A stretch of DNA of 64,000 nt, taken from the NCBI GenBank assembly GCA_052161605.1, contig CP197409.1, one strand, 5' to 3'. This DNA comes from JBKCUI01 sp052161605 (lineage in GTDB: Bacteria; Planctomycetota; Planctomycetia; Pirellulales; Pirellulaceae). Below are positions 26,276-33,984 of this stretch, piece by piece. Made by a program: the position numbers and the translations under genes. Numbering within the stretch: position 1 is the first letter of the stretch; the number at the start of each line of letters is the position of its first letter. The notes under the pieces are model-generated. The model had not been told where the DNA came from. It ran no database searches and worked only from the letters and a program-made list of their open reading frames with translations.

Positions 26276-26608
26276 CTACTTCACTAGTTGCAGAATGAGA
26301 GGATACTTCCAGAACTCTCCATTGTTTGCCTTGATCGCTCCGACAATCGGGTACACGACTCCCATTACCATCAGGCCTAGCGCGACAAAGATTCCAATTA
26401 AGACAAAGGTCAACACAAAGGCTACAAGACCGTAAATCAGCATCGAGATAAGAAAGTTGAGCACCATTTTTCCGTGCTGATCTAGGTCAGGAAACTCATC
26501 CTTTTTCAATTGCCAAATGAGGATTGGGGCAATCAACCCACCAAACGGAATGACGTATCCTAAGAAAACGGATAGGTGCAACAACATCGCCCAGGTACGT
26601 GACTCCAT
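26276..26608 (-). CDS. DUF4870-type small membrane protein
   Basis: A 110-residue membrane protein with three or four helices: LLHLSVFLGYVIPFGGLIAP, a central hydrophobic block of 45 residues, and a C-terminal amphipathic end. The WQLKKDEFPDLDQHGKMVLN segment between helices, with DQHGK and a following N-F, is the hallmark of the DUF4870 (former TIM-barrel-linked 'DUF4870') family. Function unknown. AAAGG lies five bases before the ATG. It probably shares a transcript with the methyltransferase gene. Confidence 0.82.
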   Translation of the reverse strand: MESRTWAMLLHLSVFLGYVIPFGGLIAPILIWQLKKDEFPDLDQHGKMVLNFLISMLIYGLVAFVLTFVLIGIFVALGLMVMGVVYPIVGAIKANNGEFWKYPLILQLVK

Positions 26609-26762
26609 GATTGCCTTTCGAGATAAGAGTAAGAGTAGGAAAGAATGAGCAAAGCAAATCGATTTCGAAAACCGCTCCTCATCTTTTTTACCATTCCCGG
26701 CCCTTAGTGGGTAGGGTAGGTGTGGGTAGATCGATGCAATCTATTGCGGCAAGCAATTCGGT

Positions 26763-27572
26763 TCAAAACGAACGTCTTACGGCGATCACGCTCAAATCGT
26801 CGGGCTTGCAAGGCGAATCCCCCTGTCCTCTCATGCGGGCGGTGGCCGCATCCGTGAGAATCTGAAGCGAGGTGGCGAGGCGGCCTTTACGCATCATCTC
26901 TATGACCTCTTTATCTAAAAGATTGTCGAATAATCCATCGCTCGCAATGATGAGAGTATCGCGGCAGGCCATTTCCAAGCATGGGCCGATCTCCATCCGC
27001 ATCTCTTGATAGCCGAGGAAATTCGAGATAACGTGGCGGTCGTCGTGCCTGATGGCTTGCTCAGGTGCCAGCAGTCCTGCTTCGACTGCGAATCCAACAG
27101 GGGAGTGGCTAACCGATTGATAACGAAGCTTCCCTCGATTGCTGATCAAAAGCAACTGGGAGTCCCCAACGTGATAAGTCCGGACCCAACCCTTCTGGAA
27201 CTCGGCAACCGCGATGGTGCAGGCTGCACCGATTTTGAGTTCTTGGATCAGACGGTTGGCCTGGTCGATGCCGTCCATGATCGCGAGCCGGAGATTGGAT
27301 CGATCTGGATCTCTGACAACGGATTCTGCGAGGCATCTAATCGCGAGGGATGCCGCGATTTCCCCTCCGCGCTGACCTCCGCATCCGTCCGCTACGGCAA
27401 ATACAGCGGTCTCCTCGTCCAGCGGGATCACCACGGTCGCATCTTCGTTCGGGGTTTCTTTTTCGGGGGAGCGTTGAGAGAATACAGATGCTACCCAACA
27501 CGAGCGAGCCAGAGACGTAACCGCCCCCTGTTCCTGTTGAAATAGAAAATGATTCTCTGTCGCTGAGGACAT
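26763..27572 (-). CDS. PP2C-family Ser/Thr protein phosphatase
   Basis: Metal-dependent phosphatase of about 269 residues that would counter the Hanks-type kinases. Conserved segments are NEDATVVI, the metal-binding VADGCGGQRGGE, VRTYHVGDSQLLL and IIASDGLFDNL, with a closing PDDLSVIAV in place of the usual D-N motif. No membrane segment is seen. ATG 27572 is chosen, but no ribosome-binding site is evident; a TTG at 27659 would add 29 residues. The gene stands between a small membrane protein gene and an HD-GYP gene. Two membrane kinases are encoded elsewhere in the window, and any pairing with them is speculation. Confidence 0.85.
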   Translation of the reverse strand: MSSATENHFLFQQEQGAVTSLARSCWVASVFSQRSPEKETPNEDATVVIPLDEETAVFAVADGCGGQRGGEIAASLAIRCLAESVVRDPDRSNLRLAIMDGIDQANRLIQELKIGAACTIAVAEFQKGWVRTYHVGDSQLLLISNRGKLRYQSVSHSPVGFAVEAGLLAPEQAIRHDDRHVISNFLGYQEMRMEIGPCLEMACRDTLIIASDGLFDNLLDKEVIEMMRKGRLATSLQILTDAATARMRGQGDSPCKPDDLSVIAVRRSF

Positions 27573-27786
27573 AAGGCTAACTACACCCAAAATGTGCCGA
27601 CTCGTTTTTGACTTGCCATAATGTGCCAACCCCAGCCGGTCGATGGCGGAGGTCCTCAAATGTAAGGAAAGTTCAAAACATAACGCTCGAAACTGTGAAA
27701 ATCCGTAGCAAATAGCCTTGGATACCTGACGGATTTTACCAGATCTTCCGGTTTGGGAGGAGGTTTTCTGAGGAAGGGCCTTGTGT

Positions 27787-29445
27787 TTACCCCCCTACCA
27801 GAGGGGTGTGTGGGATGGAGCTTGCGTTAGCTTTATCGTCTAGTTTGGGTGGCTGGGATTCGGCTTGTGGCGCCACGATCCCTTGCGAAATGCATTCTAT
27901 CATCGCGTAAACAGCCAGTTCGTCCCAGGTCTTGCCTGCTTCCTTGCATAGGATCGACTCGGCTTTCTCCGACGGCATGCCTTTCCGGTAGGGACGATCG
28001 CTGGTCATGGCATCGTACGCATCCGCTACCGCTATGATCCGTCCCGCGAGCGGAATGAGTTCACCGGTTAATCCGTGCGGATAGCCTTTGCCGTTGACCG
28101 CTTCGTGGTGGTGCATAACACCGGGCAGGACGTACTCAATCGGTTTCAGGTGCTGCAGGATGTGGTAGCCGATTTCTGGGTGCTTTTTGATTATCTCAAA
28201 CTCTTCGTCGCTCAATTTGTCCGGTTTGCTCAGGATGGAATCGGGTATTCCGATCTTTCCGACGTCATGCAACAACCCTGTGAGATAGATTTGTTCACAC
28301 TGCTCAGAGTCAAGCCCCATCTGCTGAGCGATAGCCTTAGAATATGCAGCCACACGATCGCTATGACCGCAGGTGTACTGATCCTTTGCATCGATTGCAT
28401 TGATGATTGCTCGGATCACCCCCGTAACTAATTGCTCTTGCTCCCGAAACAGTTCCGAGTTCGCAGCGTGCGAAGAGAGTACAGTTCCCAGGCTAGCAAG
28501 TAACCCTGCTTCAAAAGTCCCGAACTGAAATCCGTTGGGGTCAATCATCAGAAACTGCTCCGGTGATTGACAAAAAAAGTCGACCTCTTTGTTCAACGCT
28601 ACGAGGTAACCGTAAACTTTGCTGTTGCTCTCGAGCCGAGTAAAGATGCAATTTCTGAAAGCAGGGAATCCATCGAATATACCAACTGAAGATTGCGTAT
28701 TGAAAACAGACGTCAGCCCTCGAGCGTAGGTGTTGCAGCGGTTTACGAAAGTAACGAGTTGGTCTATCTGTAAGTCAAGCGTCCCCGATGATGAGATTCT
28801 GGCTTGATTCTCGGGACTAGGGTCAACGATGGCTTCTATAGGTATCAAGCCAATGAATTCCGCCTCGATAACTTGCCTTAATTTCGGCAATTGGACCGAC
28901 ACAAGTTCGTCAATACTCTGCTTGAAGGTTGCATTTCCGATCTGCAGTGCAACCGAACGTAGCCATGTCAACTCCTCAAAGTCCTTGGTGACTTGCTTGA
29001 CAAATTCCATTTGCTGGTTTTTTTGTTTTTGCAGTTCTTCGCGGGAGGATTCGTAATTCCAGGTTGTAGCAGCCAGTCGTGCGAACAAGTCATGAGAGAA
29101 CTCATTTGAGCTGTTCACATCACAAAGGAAGACACATCCGTAAGTAGGAAGACTGCCAACAAAAATTTGGCAGTAATCTAACGATTGGGCTTCTAGTGGT
29201 TTAAGCTGGAAGGGGGGCGTGGAGTCCGGATCATAGTTGTAGTCCGATATATGATTGAGTCTAGCAAGGCATTCTGAGAGCCGCGAGGGAAGCGGATTCG
29301 ACGGTGCAATGACTTGCCATTTACCAGAGTCGAACCACCTAAAAACCGAAACTTCTATTCCTTCTACTTCCTGTATGCTCTGAGTCCAGCGACGGACGGT
29401 CGCTAAATCACGGCTGGAAAGGTTGGCTTGTCGGAGTGGTTTCAT
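27787..29445 (-). CDS. HD-GYP domain protein (likely cyclic-di-nucleotide phosphodiesterase)
   Basis: A 552-residue regulator. The N-terminal 330 residues look like a degenerate sensor region with GAF-like content and no membrane helix. A linker helix around residues 165-180 (QQMEFVKQVTKDFEEL) may be a coiled coil. The C-terminal HD-GYP domain is complete: CGHSDRVA, LLHDVGKIGIP (about 393), HPEIGYHIL, MHHHEAVNGKGYPHGL and VADAYDAMTSDRPYR. HD-GYP proteins usually hydrolyse c-di-GMP. It is divergent from a stand-alone receiver protein 200 bases away, and both may act in one signalling chain, as HD-GYP proteins often take receiver input. Confidence 0.9.
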   Translation of the reverse strand: MKPLRQANLSSRDLATVRRWTQSIQEVEGIEVSVFRWFDSGKWQVIAPSNPLPSRLSECLARLNHISDYNYDPDSTPPFQLKPLEAQSLDYCQIFVGSLPTYGCVFLCDVNSSNEFSHDLFARLAATTWNYESSREELQKQKNQQMEFVKQVTKDFEELTWLRSVALQIGNATFKQSIDELVSVQLPKLRQVIEAEFIGLIPIEAIVDPSPENQARISSSGTLDLQIDQLVTFVNRCNTYARGLTSVFNTQSSVGIFDGFPAFRNCIFTRLESNSKVYGYLVALNKEVDFFCQSPEQFLMIDPNGFQFGTFEAGLLASLGTVLSSHAANSELFREQEQLVTGVIRAIINAIDAKDQYTCGHSDRVAAYSKAIAQQMGLDSEQCEQIYLTGLLHDVGKIGIPDSILSKPDKLSDEEFEIIKKHPEIGYHILQHLKPIEYVLPGVMHHHEAVNGKGYPHGLTGELIPLAGRIIAVADAYDAMTSDRPYRKGMPSEKAESILCKEAGKTWDELAVYAMIECISQGIVAPQAESQPPKLDDKANASSIPHTPLVGG

Positions 29446-29645
29446 AGATAACGATTATTCATTTTTTATTCATTGTTCTCAGGCTGCGAGTTAAAAACTA
29501 GCTTGTTCATATCTAGCCTACAAATATCCGTTGCGATTGCCATAAATCCAAAAAACTAATCAAAAATGGATCGGTCAGATTTGCTTCTTCGTAATGTAAG
29601 ACCTACTGTTGCAGGCCCTTAATTGGCAAACCATCTCTTCCAACT

Positions 29646-30062
29646 ATGTTACCATTCCTGAACATTGAACCATCTTGCTCTTCGAGGCATCACATCCTGG
29701 TGGTGGAGGATAGTCTCGTGCTCGGTGAGGTTCTGAGATTTAACTTGGAGCAAGAAGGGTTTGAAGTCACTTGGGCATGCAATGGTAGAGAGGCAGTTGA
29801 TCTGTTTCTCCAAGGTCCCTTTGACCTGGTCGTGACCGATTACGAAATGCCGATCCTAAACGGTGAGCAACTTTGCGATCACCTTCGAAACGAGTTCTTA
29901 AGTGACATACCGATCGTCATGTGCACGGCCAAGGGGATGGAGTTAGATCTCCATAAACTTGCTGCCAAGTATGATGTGAAAGCTCTGCTGCAAAAGCCGT
30001 TCAGCGTCTCGGAGCTGGCAGAACTCATTCGAGACCTTCTCGCGACACGAGAGCCCGTTTAG
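29646..30062 (+). CDS. Stand-alone response-regulator receiver domain
   Basis: A 138-residue CheY-like protein without an output domain. The acidic pocket is VVEDS near the N-terminus, the phospho-acceptor is Asp65 in VVTDYEMP, the switch Thr is in MCTAKG, and the conserved Lys is in LLQKPFS. It has about 15 extra N-terminal residues (ATG 29646), with no clear ribosome-binding site. Divergent from the HD-GYP gene. No histidine kinase gene is adjacent. Confidence 0.9.
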   Translation: MLPFLNIEPSCSSRHHILVVEDSLVLGEVLRFNLEQEGFEVTWACNGREAVDLFLQGPFDLVVTDYEMPILNGEQLCDHLRNEFLSDIPIVMCTAKGMELDLHKLAAKYDVKALLQKPFSVSELAELIRDLLATREPV

Positions 30063-30132
30063 TCGCAATCCTTGATCGACCTGCTAGAATGCTGTGATGT
30101 TGAATTCTTCGCACCACTTCTAGGATCGATCT

Positions 30133-31233
30133 ATGCGAGCAAATTTATCGATACGTTTTTCTAAGCTGGGGTTTGTATGGCCCTTGATGAGCATCGCTTG
30201 TTGTTTTGCTTTCTTCGTGGGCTGCGATCCAGTCCGACCTGCGTCGGGTGGAAAGAAGCAAGCCTCGCAGAGTCTGAACTCGGATCAAGCTGAAAAGGCA
30301 AAAGAGATACTGGGTGGTTCTGGCTCTGCCGGAATGACAAAGGTGAAGCTGTTGCTGAACTGGTACCCAGAGGCCGAACATGGTGGCTTTTATGCTGCCA
30401 AGGTGGCTGGCGTCTACGAGAAGTACGGGTTGGATGTTGAAATCGTTCCAGGAGGAAAAACGACCGTCGTCCCTCAGGAACTCGTTCTTGGCCGAGTGCA
30501 ATTTGGTATCGGAAATGCGGATGATGTCCTGATCGCTAGAAACCAAGACATCGACCTTGTCGCCCTCATGGCCCCCATCCAAGATGGCCCACGCTGCATC
30601 ATCACGCGAAAGGATTCCGGAATCGATTCGTTTGACAAGCTCAAGAATGTGAAACTCCAGATCGATTCCACTCGGCCCTACGTTCCCTTCCTTAAAAGTA
30701 AAGGGCTTATCGGCGAAGGGGTTGAGGTCGTGCCCTATTTTGGGTCTGTGGCACAGGTCGTCTCGGACAAGAACTTTGCTTGCCAGGGGTACAACTTTAG
30801 TGAGCCATTTATGGCGAGGCAGCAAGGAGTCGACGTCAATGAATTGATGATGTCTGCCATCGGCTACAATCCTTATGCCAGCTTGCTGATCACCACATCT
30901 AAGATTGTCAAATCCGATGAAGAGGTCTGTCGCAGAATGGTCCAAGCGAGTATCGAAGGCTGGAAAATCTATCTCGACTCGCCTGATGAGGCGAACAAAG
31001 TGATCCTCAGCCAGAATAAGCAGGGATTGGAGAAAGACGCGTTGGATTACGGAGTCGCTGCACTCAAGGCACTGTGTATACCCGAATCAAAAGAGGAATC
31101 GATCATTGGAGACATGACCCCCGATCGCTGGGAGGATCTCTATAACACTTTGTCCGAACTCAAGATTATCAACCCTCAAAAGGTTGACCTGCCCAGCGTT
31201 TATTCGCTGCAGTTCTTGACCGTTCAGCCATGA
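30133..31233 (+). CDS. NMT1/THI5-like substrate-binding lipoprotein
   Basis: A 366-residue periplasmic binding protein of the NMT1/THI5/SsuA family. The N-terminus has a lipobox (AFFVGC, Cys at about residue 33) and a Ser/Gly linker. The binding domain begins with KVKLLLNWYPEAEHGGFYAAK, the typical start of thiamine-precursor (HMP)-binding homologues, and contains ELVLGRVQFGIGNADDVL. AGGA lies eight bases before the ATG. No ABC permease or ATPase gene is adjacent, so it is either an orphan subunit or serves a distant transporter. The ligand might be a pyrimidine precursor, but that is inference. Confidence 0.83.
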   Translation: MRANLSIRFSKLGFVWPLMSIACCFAFFVGCDPVRPASGGKKQASQSLNSDQAEKAKEILGGSGSAGMTKVKLLLNWYPEAEHGGFYAAKVAGVYEKYGLDVEIVPGGKTTVVPQELVLGRVQFGIGNADDVLIARNQDIDLVALMAPIQDGPRCIITRKDSGIDSFDKLKNVKLQIDSTRPYVPFLKSKGLIGEGVEVVPYFGSVAQVVSDKNFACQGYNFSEPFMARQQGVDVNELMMSAIGYNPYASLLITTSKIVKSDEEVCRRMVQASIEGWKIYLDSPDEANKVILSQNKQGLEKDALDYGVAALKALCIPESKEESIIGDMTPDRWEDLYNTLSELKIINPQKVDLPSVYSLQFLTVQP

Positions 31234-31303
31234 GAGACAACCAGTTGTTCGCTCTGTTAATCGCGATGGCTAATGATATTTGCTAATATAGAGCTGCATT
31301 TAA

Positions 31304-31330
31304 ACAAAAAACCCAGCAAATTGCTGGGTT
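31304..31330 (-). terminator. Terminator of the tRNA-Lys gene
   Basis: Minus strand ACCCAGC-AATTT-GCTGGGT followed by six T residues. The stem is a perfect 7-bp repeat, extendable with A-T pairs. It lies about 40 bases after the tRNA 3' end. Confidence 0.85.
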
Positions 31331-31368
31331 TCTGTTGACTTGATGGGGGGCTGTGATGCCCTACCCAA

Positions 31369-31441
31369 TGCCCCCGCAAGGACTCGAACCTTGGACCCGA
31401 TGATTAAGAGTCATCTGCTCTACCAACTGAGCTACAAGGGC
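31369..31441 (-). tRNA. tRNA-Lys (CTT)
   Basis: 73-base tRNA. The acceptor arm is GCCCTTG with CGGGGGC (two G-U pairs) and discriminator A. The D arm reads AGCTCAGTTGGTAGAGC. The anticodon stem is GATGA/TCATC with loop CTCTTAA, giving anticodon CTT, which decodes AAG. The T arm contains GGTTCGAGTCC. CCA is not encoded. It is followed by a terminator and lies opposite to infC. Confidence 0.95.
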
Positions 31442-31611
31442 AATTCAAACGCTAAGAAAATCTCTGATTCCTCCGCATTGAGAGAGGTGACCAGCGGTAT
31501 TTCCTTGACGCGGGCTATACTTTAGCCACCACGGAACTGCTGACAAGCCCAACTAATGGGTGAGTTTTCGGCAACTTTTTGCAGATCATCTCAATTTTCT
31601 TCAATCCGCTG

Positions 31612-31641
31612 TTGACCAACCTATGGGGAATTGCCGATACT
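31612..31641 (+). promoter_or_regulatory. Candidate sigma-70-type promoter of infC
   Basis: TTGACC (31612-31617) and GATACT (31636-31641) are separated by 18 bases, giving a near-consensus -35 and a 4/6 match at -10. The start of transcription would fall near 31648, giving an infC leader of about 130 bases. A chance match is possible. Confidence 0.35.
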
Positions 31642-31708
31642 TTAGGCAATCTATAGCGGCGTGGCAATATGGTTACAGCACGCCGGATAGGCCGTGTCGT
31701 ATGGAAAG

Positions 31709-31770
31709 TCCGCCCTCCTCACTAAAAGGTTCCGGGGAGCGGATGTGTGTTTTTCTTGATTAGTGAGAGG
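31709..31770 (+). promoter_or_regulatory. Possible SD-masking pseudoknot in the infC leader
   Basis: Stem 1 pairs 31709-31717 with 31734-31743 (TCCGC with GCGGA, then four more pairs around a bulged A). Stem 2 pairs CTCACTAA (31718-31725), which lies in the loop of stem 1, with TTAGTGAG (31760-31767): eight Watson-Crick pairs. The downstream strand runs into the infC ribosome-binding site GAGAGG (31765-31770), and three further pairs (31714-31716 with 31768-31770) could compete with stem 1. The layout is that of an H-type pseudoknot or of two competing hairpins. Such leaders regulate translation-factor and ribosomal-protein operons in other bacteria. Pairing was worked out by hand. Confidence 0.5.
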
Positions 31771-31778
31771 ACTTGGCA

Positions 31779-32285
31779 ATCGAACGCGATCGCATTCAAA
31801 CGAGAGTAAACAATCAAATCCGTATTTCCCCAATACGAGTGATTGGTCCTGATGGCACGCAATATGGCGTCATCCCCACCGAAGAAGCTCTAAATCGTGC
31901 TCGTGATGCGGGACTGGATTTGGTTGAGGTGGCTCCTAACGAGAAACCACCCGTATGCCGAATCATGGATTTCGGCAAATATAAATACGAAAAGAGCAAG
32001 AAATCCGGTCAGAAGACTCACCAGACGAAAACAAAGGAAATCCGTCTCAGGCCGAAGACCGGTGACCATGATGTCGAAACCAAGGTTCGACAGGCGATCG
32101 GCTTTTTAAAGAACAAAGATAAAGTCCAGGTCTCGGTTATCTTTCGGGGCCGGGAAATGGCTCACGTAGACGAAGGTCGTAAAGTGATGGAGCATGTCTT
32201 GCAACTTCTTGCAGAACACTCCAAGCTTGAGCAACCGCCTCTGCAGCAAGGTAAGCGGATGATGGCCACGGTCGGTCCCAAGTAA
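31779..32285 (+). CDS. infC: Translation initiation factor IF-3
   Basis: Binds the 30S subunit, checks the start codon and the initiator tRNA. Of 168 residues, the N-domain begins NNQIRISPIRVIGPDG and the linker is FGKYKYEKSKK. The C-domain has KEIRLRPKTGDHDVETK and VQVSVIFRGREMAH, all diagnostic. There is no in-frame ATG near the start and an in-frame stop at 31764. A TTG at 31773 is only two bases from the GAGAGG site. ATC at 31779 is eight bases from it, and IF-3 genes elsewhere use rare AUU/AUC starts for autoregulation, so ATC is preferred. The usual downstream rpmI-rplT genes are missing; an FAH-family gene follows after 18 bases. Confidence 0.93.
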   Translation: MERDRIQTRVNNQIRISPIRVIGPDGTQYGVIPTEEALNRARDAGLDLVEVAPNEKPPVCRIMDFGKYKYEKSKKSGQKTHQTKTKEIRLRPKTGDHDVETKVRQAIGFLKNKDKVQVSVIFRGREMAHVDEGRKVMEHVLQLLAEHSKLEQPPLQQGKRMMATVGPK

Positions 32286-32303
32286 GAGATAGGTTCACAA
32301 GAC

Positions 32304-33167
32304 ATGAGGCTTGTTCGTTTTTCGCGGCCAGATGATTCAACCGGTATTGGATTGCAAGTACCCTATGGCATCCAAGACTTGACGCTCGCAGACCCAAGTC
32401 TGCCGCAATCGATGGTGGAAATGATCGATCGCTGGAAAACGGTTCAGCCGCGAGTCCTTAGCCTTGCTAAGAAGCTTGGGGCAACCGATCAGGATGTTCG
32501 CTTGTTGTGCCCGATCGATACCCCTCGCAAAATTCTATGCATTGGTCTCAACTACCGAGACCATGCCATCGAAACCAAATCGCCGATTCCCGATGAACCG
32601 ATCGTTTTTTGTAAGATGCCCACAGCGATGATCGGGCCGAACGATCCTATCTTACTACCCAAGGTTAGCATGTCGGTGGACTACGAAGCGGAATTGGTAG
32701 TCGTGATCGGCAAATCGATGAAAGATGTTACTCCCGAAGAGGCGGCTGACGGGATATTTGGTTATAGCGTTGGGCATGACGTGTCGGCTCGCGATTGGCA
32801 AAAAGACAAACCGGGCAAGCAATGGTTTCTCGGCAAATCCTTTGATACATTCGCTCCTCTGGGACCGTCAATCGTTACTACTGACGAGGTTAACGATGTG
32901 TCGAATCTTCGGGTTCAGTGCCGCATCAATGGTGAAACGCTACAAGACTCCACCACGAAAGAACTGATTTTTAGTCCGGTGCAGCTCATATCCTATATTT
33001 CGCAAGTCATGACGCTGGAGCCTGGCGATGTTATCTACACCGGTACGCCGCCGGGGGTCGGAGTCGCACGCACACCACCTCGATTCCTAGCTGATGGTGA
33101 TTTGGTGGAGATCGAAATCGAATCCCTCGGGGTGCTCGTAAACCCAGTCCGCTCCGCCCCAGCGTAG
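32304..33167 (+). CDS. Fumarylacetoacetate hydrolase family protein
   Basis: A 287-residue metal-dependent enzyme of the FAH family. The core has ILCIGLNYRDHAIET, a metal site in DYEAELVVVIGK, and VGHDVSARDWQ, KSFDTFAPLGP, then ELIFSPVQLISYISQ and GDVIYTGTPPGVG. Family members hydrolyse acylpyruvates, decarboxylate oxaloacetate or isomerise catechol-degradation products; the substrate cannot be chosen from sequence. It follows infC by 18 bases and may be read from the same transcript, an unusual partner for IF-3. Confidence 0.9.
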   Translation: MRLVRFSRPDDSTGIGLQVPYGIQDLTLADPSLPQSMVEMIDRWKTVQPRVLSLAKKLGATDQDVRLLCPIDTPRKILCIGLNYRDHAIETKSPIPDEPIVFCKMPTAMIGPNDPILLPKVSMSVDYEAELVVVIGKSMKDVTPEEAADGIFGYSVGHDVSARDWQKDKPGKQWFLGKSFDTFAPLGPSIVTTDEVNDVSNLRVQCRINGETLQDSTTKELIFSPVQLISYISQVMTLEPGDVIYTGTPPGVGVARTPPRFLADGDLVEIEIESLGVLVNPVRSAPA

Positions 33168-33257
33168 CTGACCATTTTTAATCGTAAGAGAGACAGCTCT
33201 GAGGTAGGGTTGCTCTCTCTCAATCGCCTATGCTCCGGCATCGAGCGAGCGACCTTG

Positions 33258-33965
33258 TTACCGGCCTGTTTCAATGATCCTGGTTTGCACTGGCCAGTGC
33301 TGTGGAACGCCAGCCACCAAGTCAAGAGTCTCCGGTTTGGTGGGGTGGCGGAATTGCAGCCTGCGACAATGCAATGCAACCCCGGGGCTAAAACCAAGTC
33401 GCGAACCGTACTTGACGTCTCCCGCAATCGGGTTCCCGATCGCTGAGAATTGTGCTCGGATTTGGTGCTTGCGACCGGTGATCAGTTCGATCTCGAGCCA
33501 AGTGTTCTGTTGCGTTAATCTCGTCGAAGATTGGTCATTTCTGATCGAACCTAGAACTCGATACTCCAAAATCGCTTGCTGGGCGTGAGCGGTACTCGAG
33601 GTGGCAACGCGAGTTACGGTGTCTGCTTCTCGCCGGACTAGCCAATGCTCGAGGCGACCGCACGCTTCAGGGGTGTCTCCCTCGACGATGGCCCAATACG
33701 TTTTCCTCATCTCCCTGTTGCGAATCTGTTCACTGAGTCGGCTCGCTGCTTTGCTGGTACGAGCCAGCGGTACCAAGCCCGATACGGGGCCATCAAGTCG
33801 ACTAACGACTCCGACGTAGACGTTACCTGGCTTGTTGTACTTTTGCTTTAGGTACGTTCTTGCTTTCTCGAGCAAGCTGTCTTGATCGGCTTGAGCCCCT
33901 TGGACAATCCAGCCCGTAGGCTTGTTGACTACAAGGAGGTGATTGTCTTCAAAAACGATTTCCAT
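33258..33965 (-). CDS. RluA-type pseudouridine synthase
   Basis: A 235-residue RNA-modifying enzyme. It begins MEIVFEDNHLLVVNKPTGW, the RluA-family opening. The catalytic Asp is in VSRLDGPVSGLV, where Ser replaces the usual His before RLD. LITGRKHQIRAQFSAIG and the final LHCRRLQFRHP are also present. The S4 domain seen in RluC/RluD is absent, as in RluA and TruC. The RNA target is unknown. Its start is 19 bases downstream of the gatA stop on the same strand, so the two may be co-transcribed. Confidence 0.88.
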   Translation of the reverse strand: MEIVFEDNHLLVVNKPTGWIVQGAQADQDSLLEKARTYLKQKYNKPGNVYVGVVSRLDGPVSGLVPLARTSKAASRLSEQIRNREMRKTYWAIVEGDTPEACGRLEHWLVRREADTVTRVATSSTAHAQQAILEYRVLGSIRNDQSSTRLTQQNTWLEIELITGRKHQIRAQFSAIGNPIAGDVKYGSRLGFSPGVALHCRRLQFRHPTKPETLDLVAGVPQHWPVQTRIIETGR

Positions 33966-33984
33966 CGAATTGCCTGGCGATTGG

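Larger units (their letters stand above)
31442..31778. other. Divergent region: tRNA-Lys upstream side and infC leader
   Basis: About 337 bases with no credible gene. The left part should hold the tRNA-Lys promoter, which I could not place. The right 130 bases form the infC leader, with a candidate promoter at 31612-31641 and complementary segments at 31709-31770 that can fold into a pseudoknot covering the infC ribosome-binding site. Confidence 0.45.

Noticed and set aside
31505..31521. TTGACG and TATACT as a promoter for infC
   Set aside because: Only five bases separate the two boxes, far too close for sigma-70 use.
31560..31763. 67-codon plus-strand frame just before infC
   Set aside because: It starts at GTG without a ribosome-binding site, its composition looks random, and it covers the structured infC leader.
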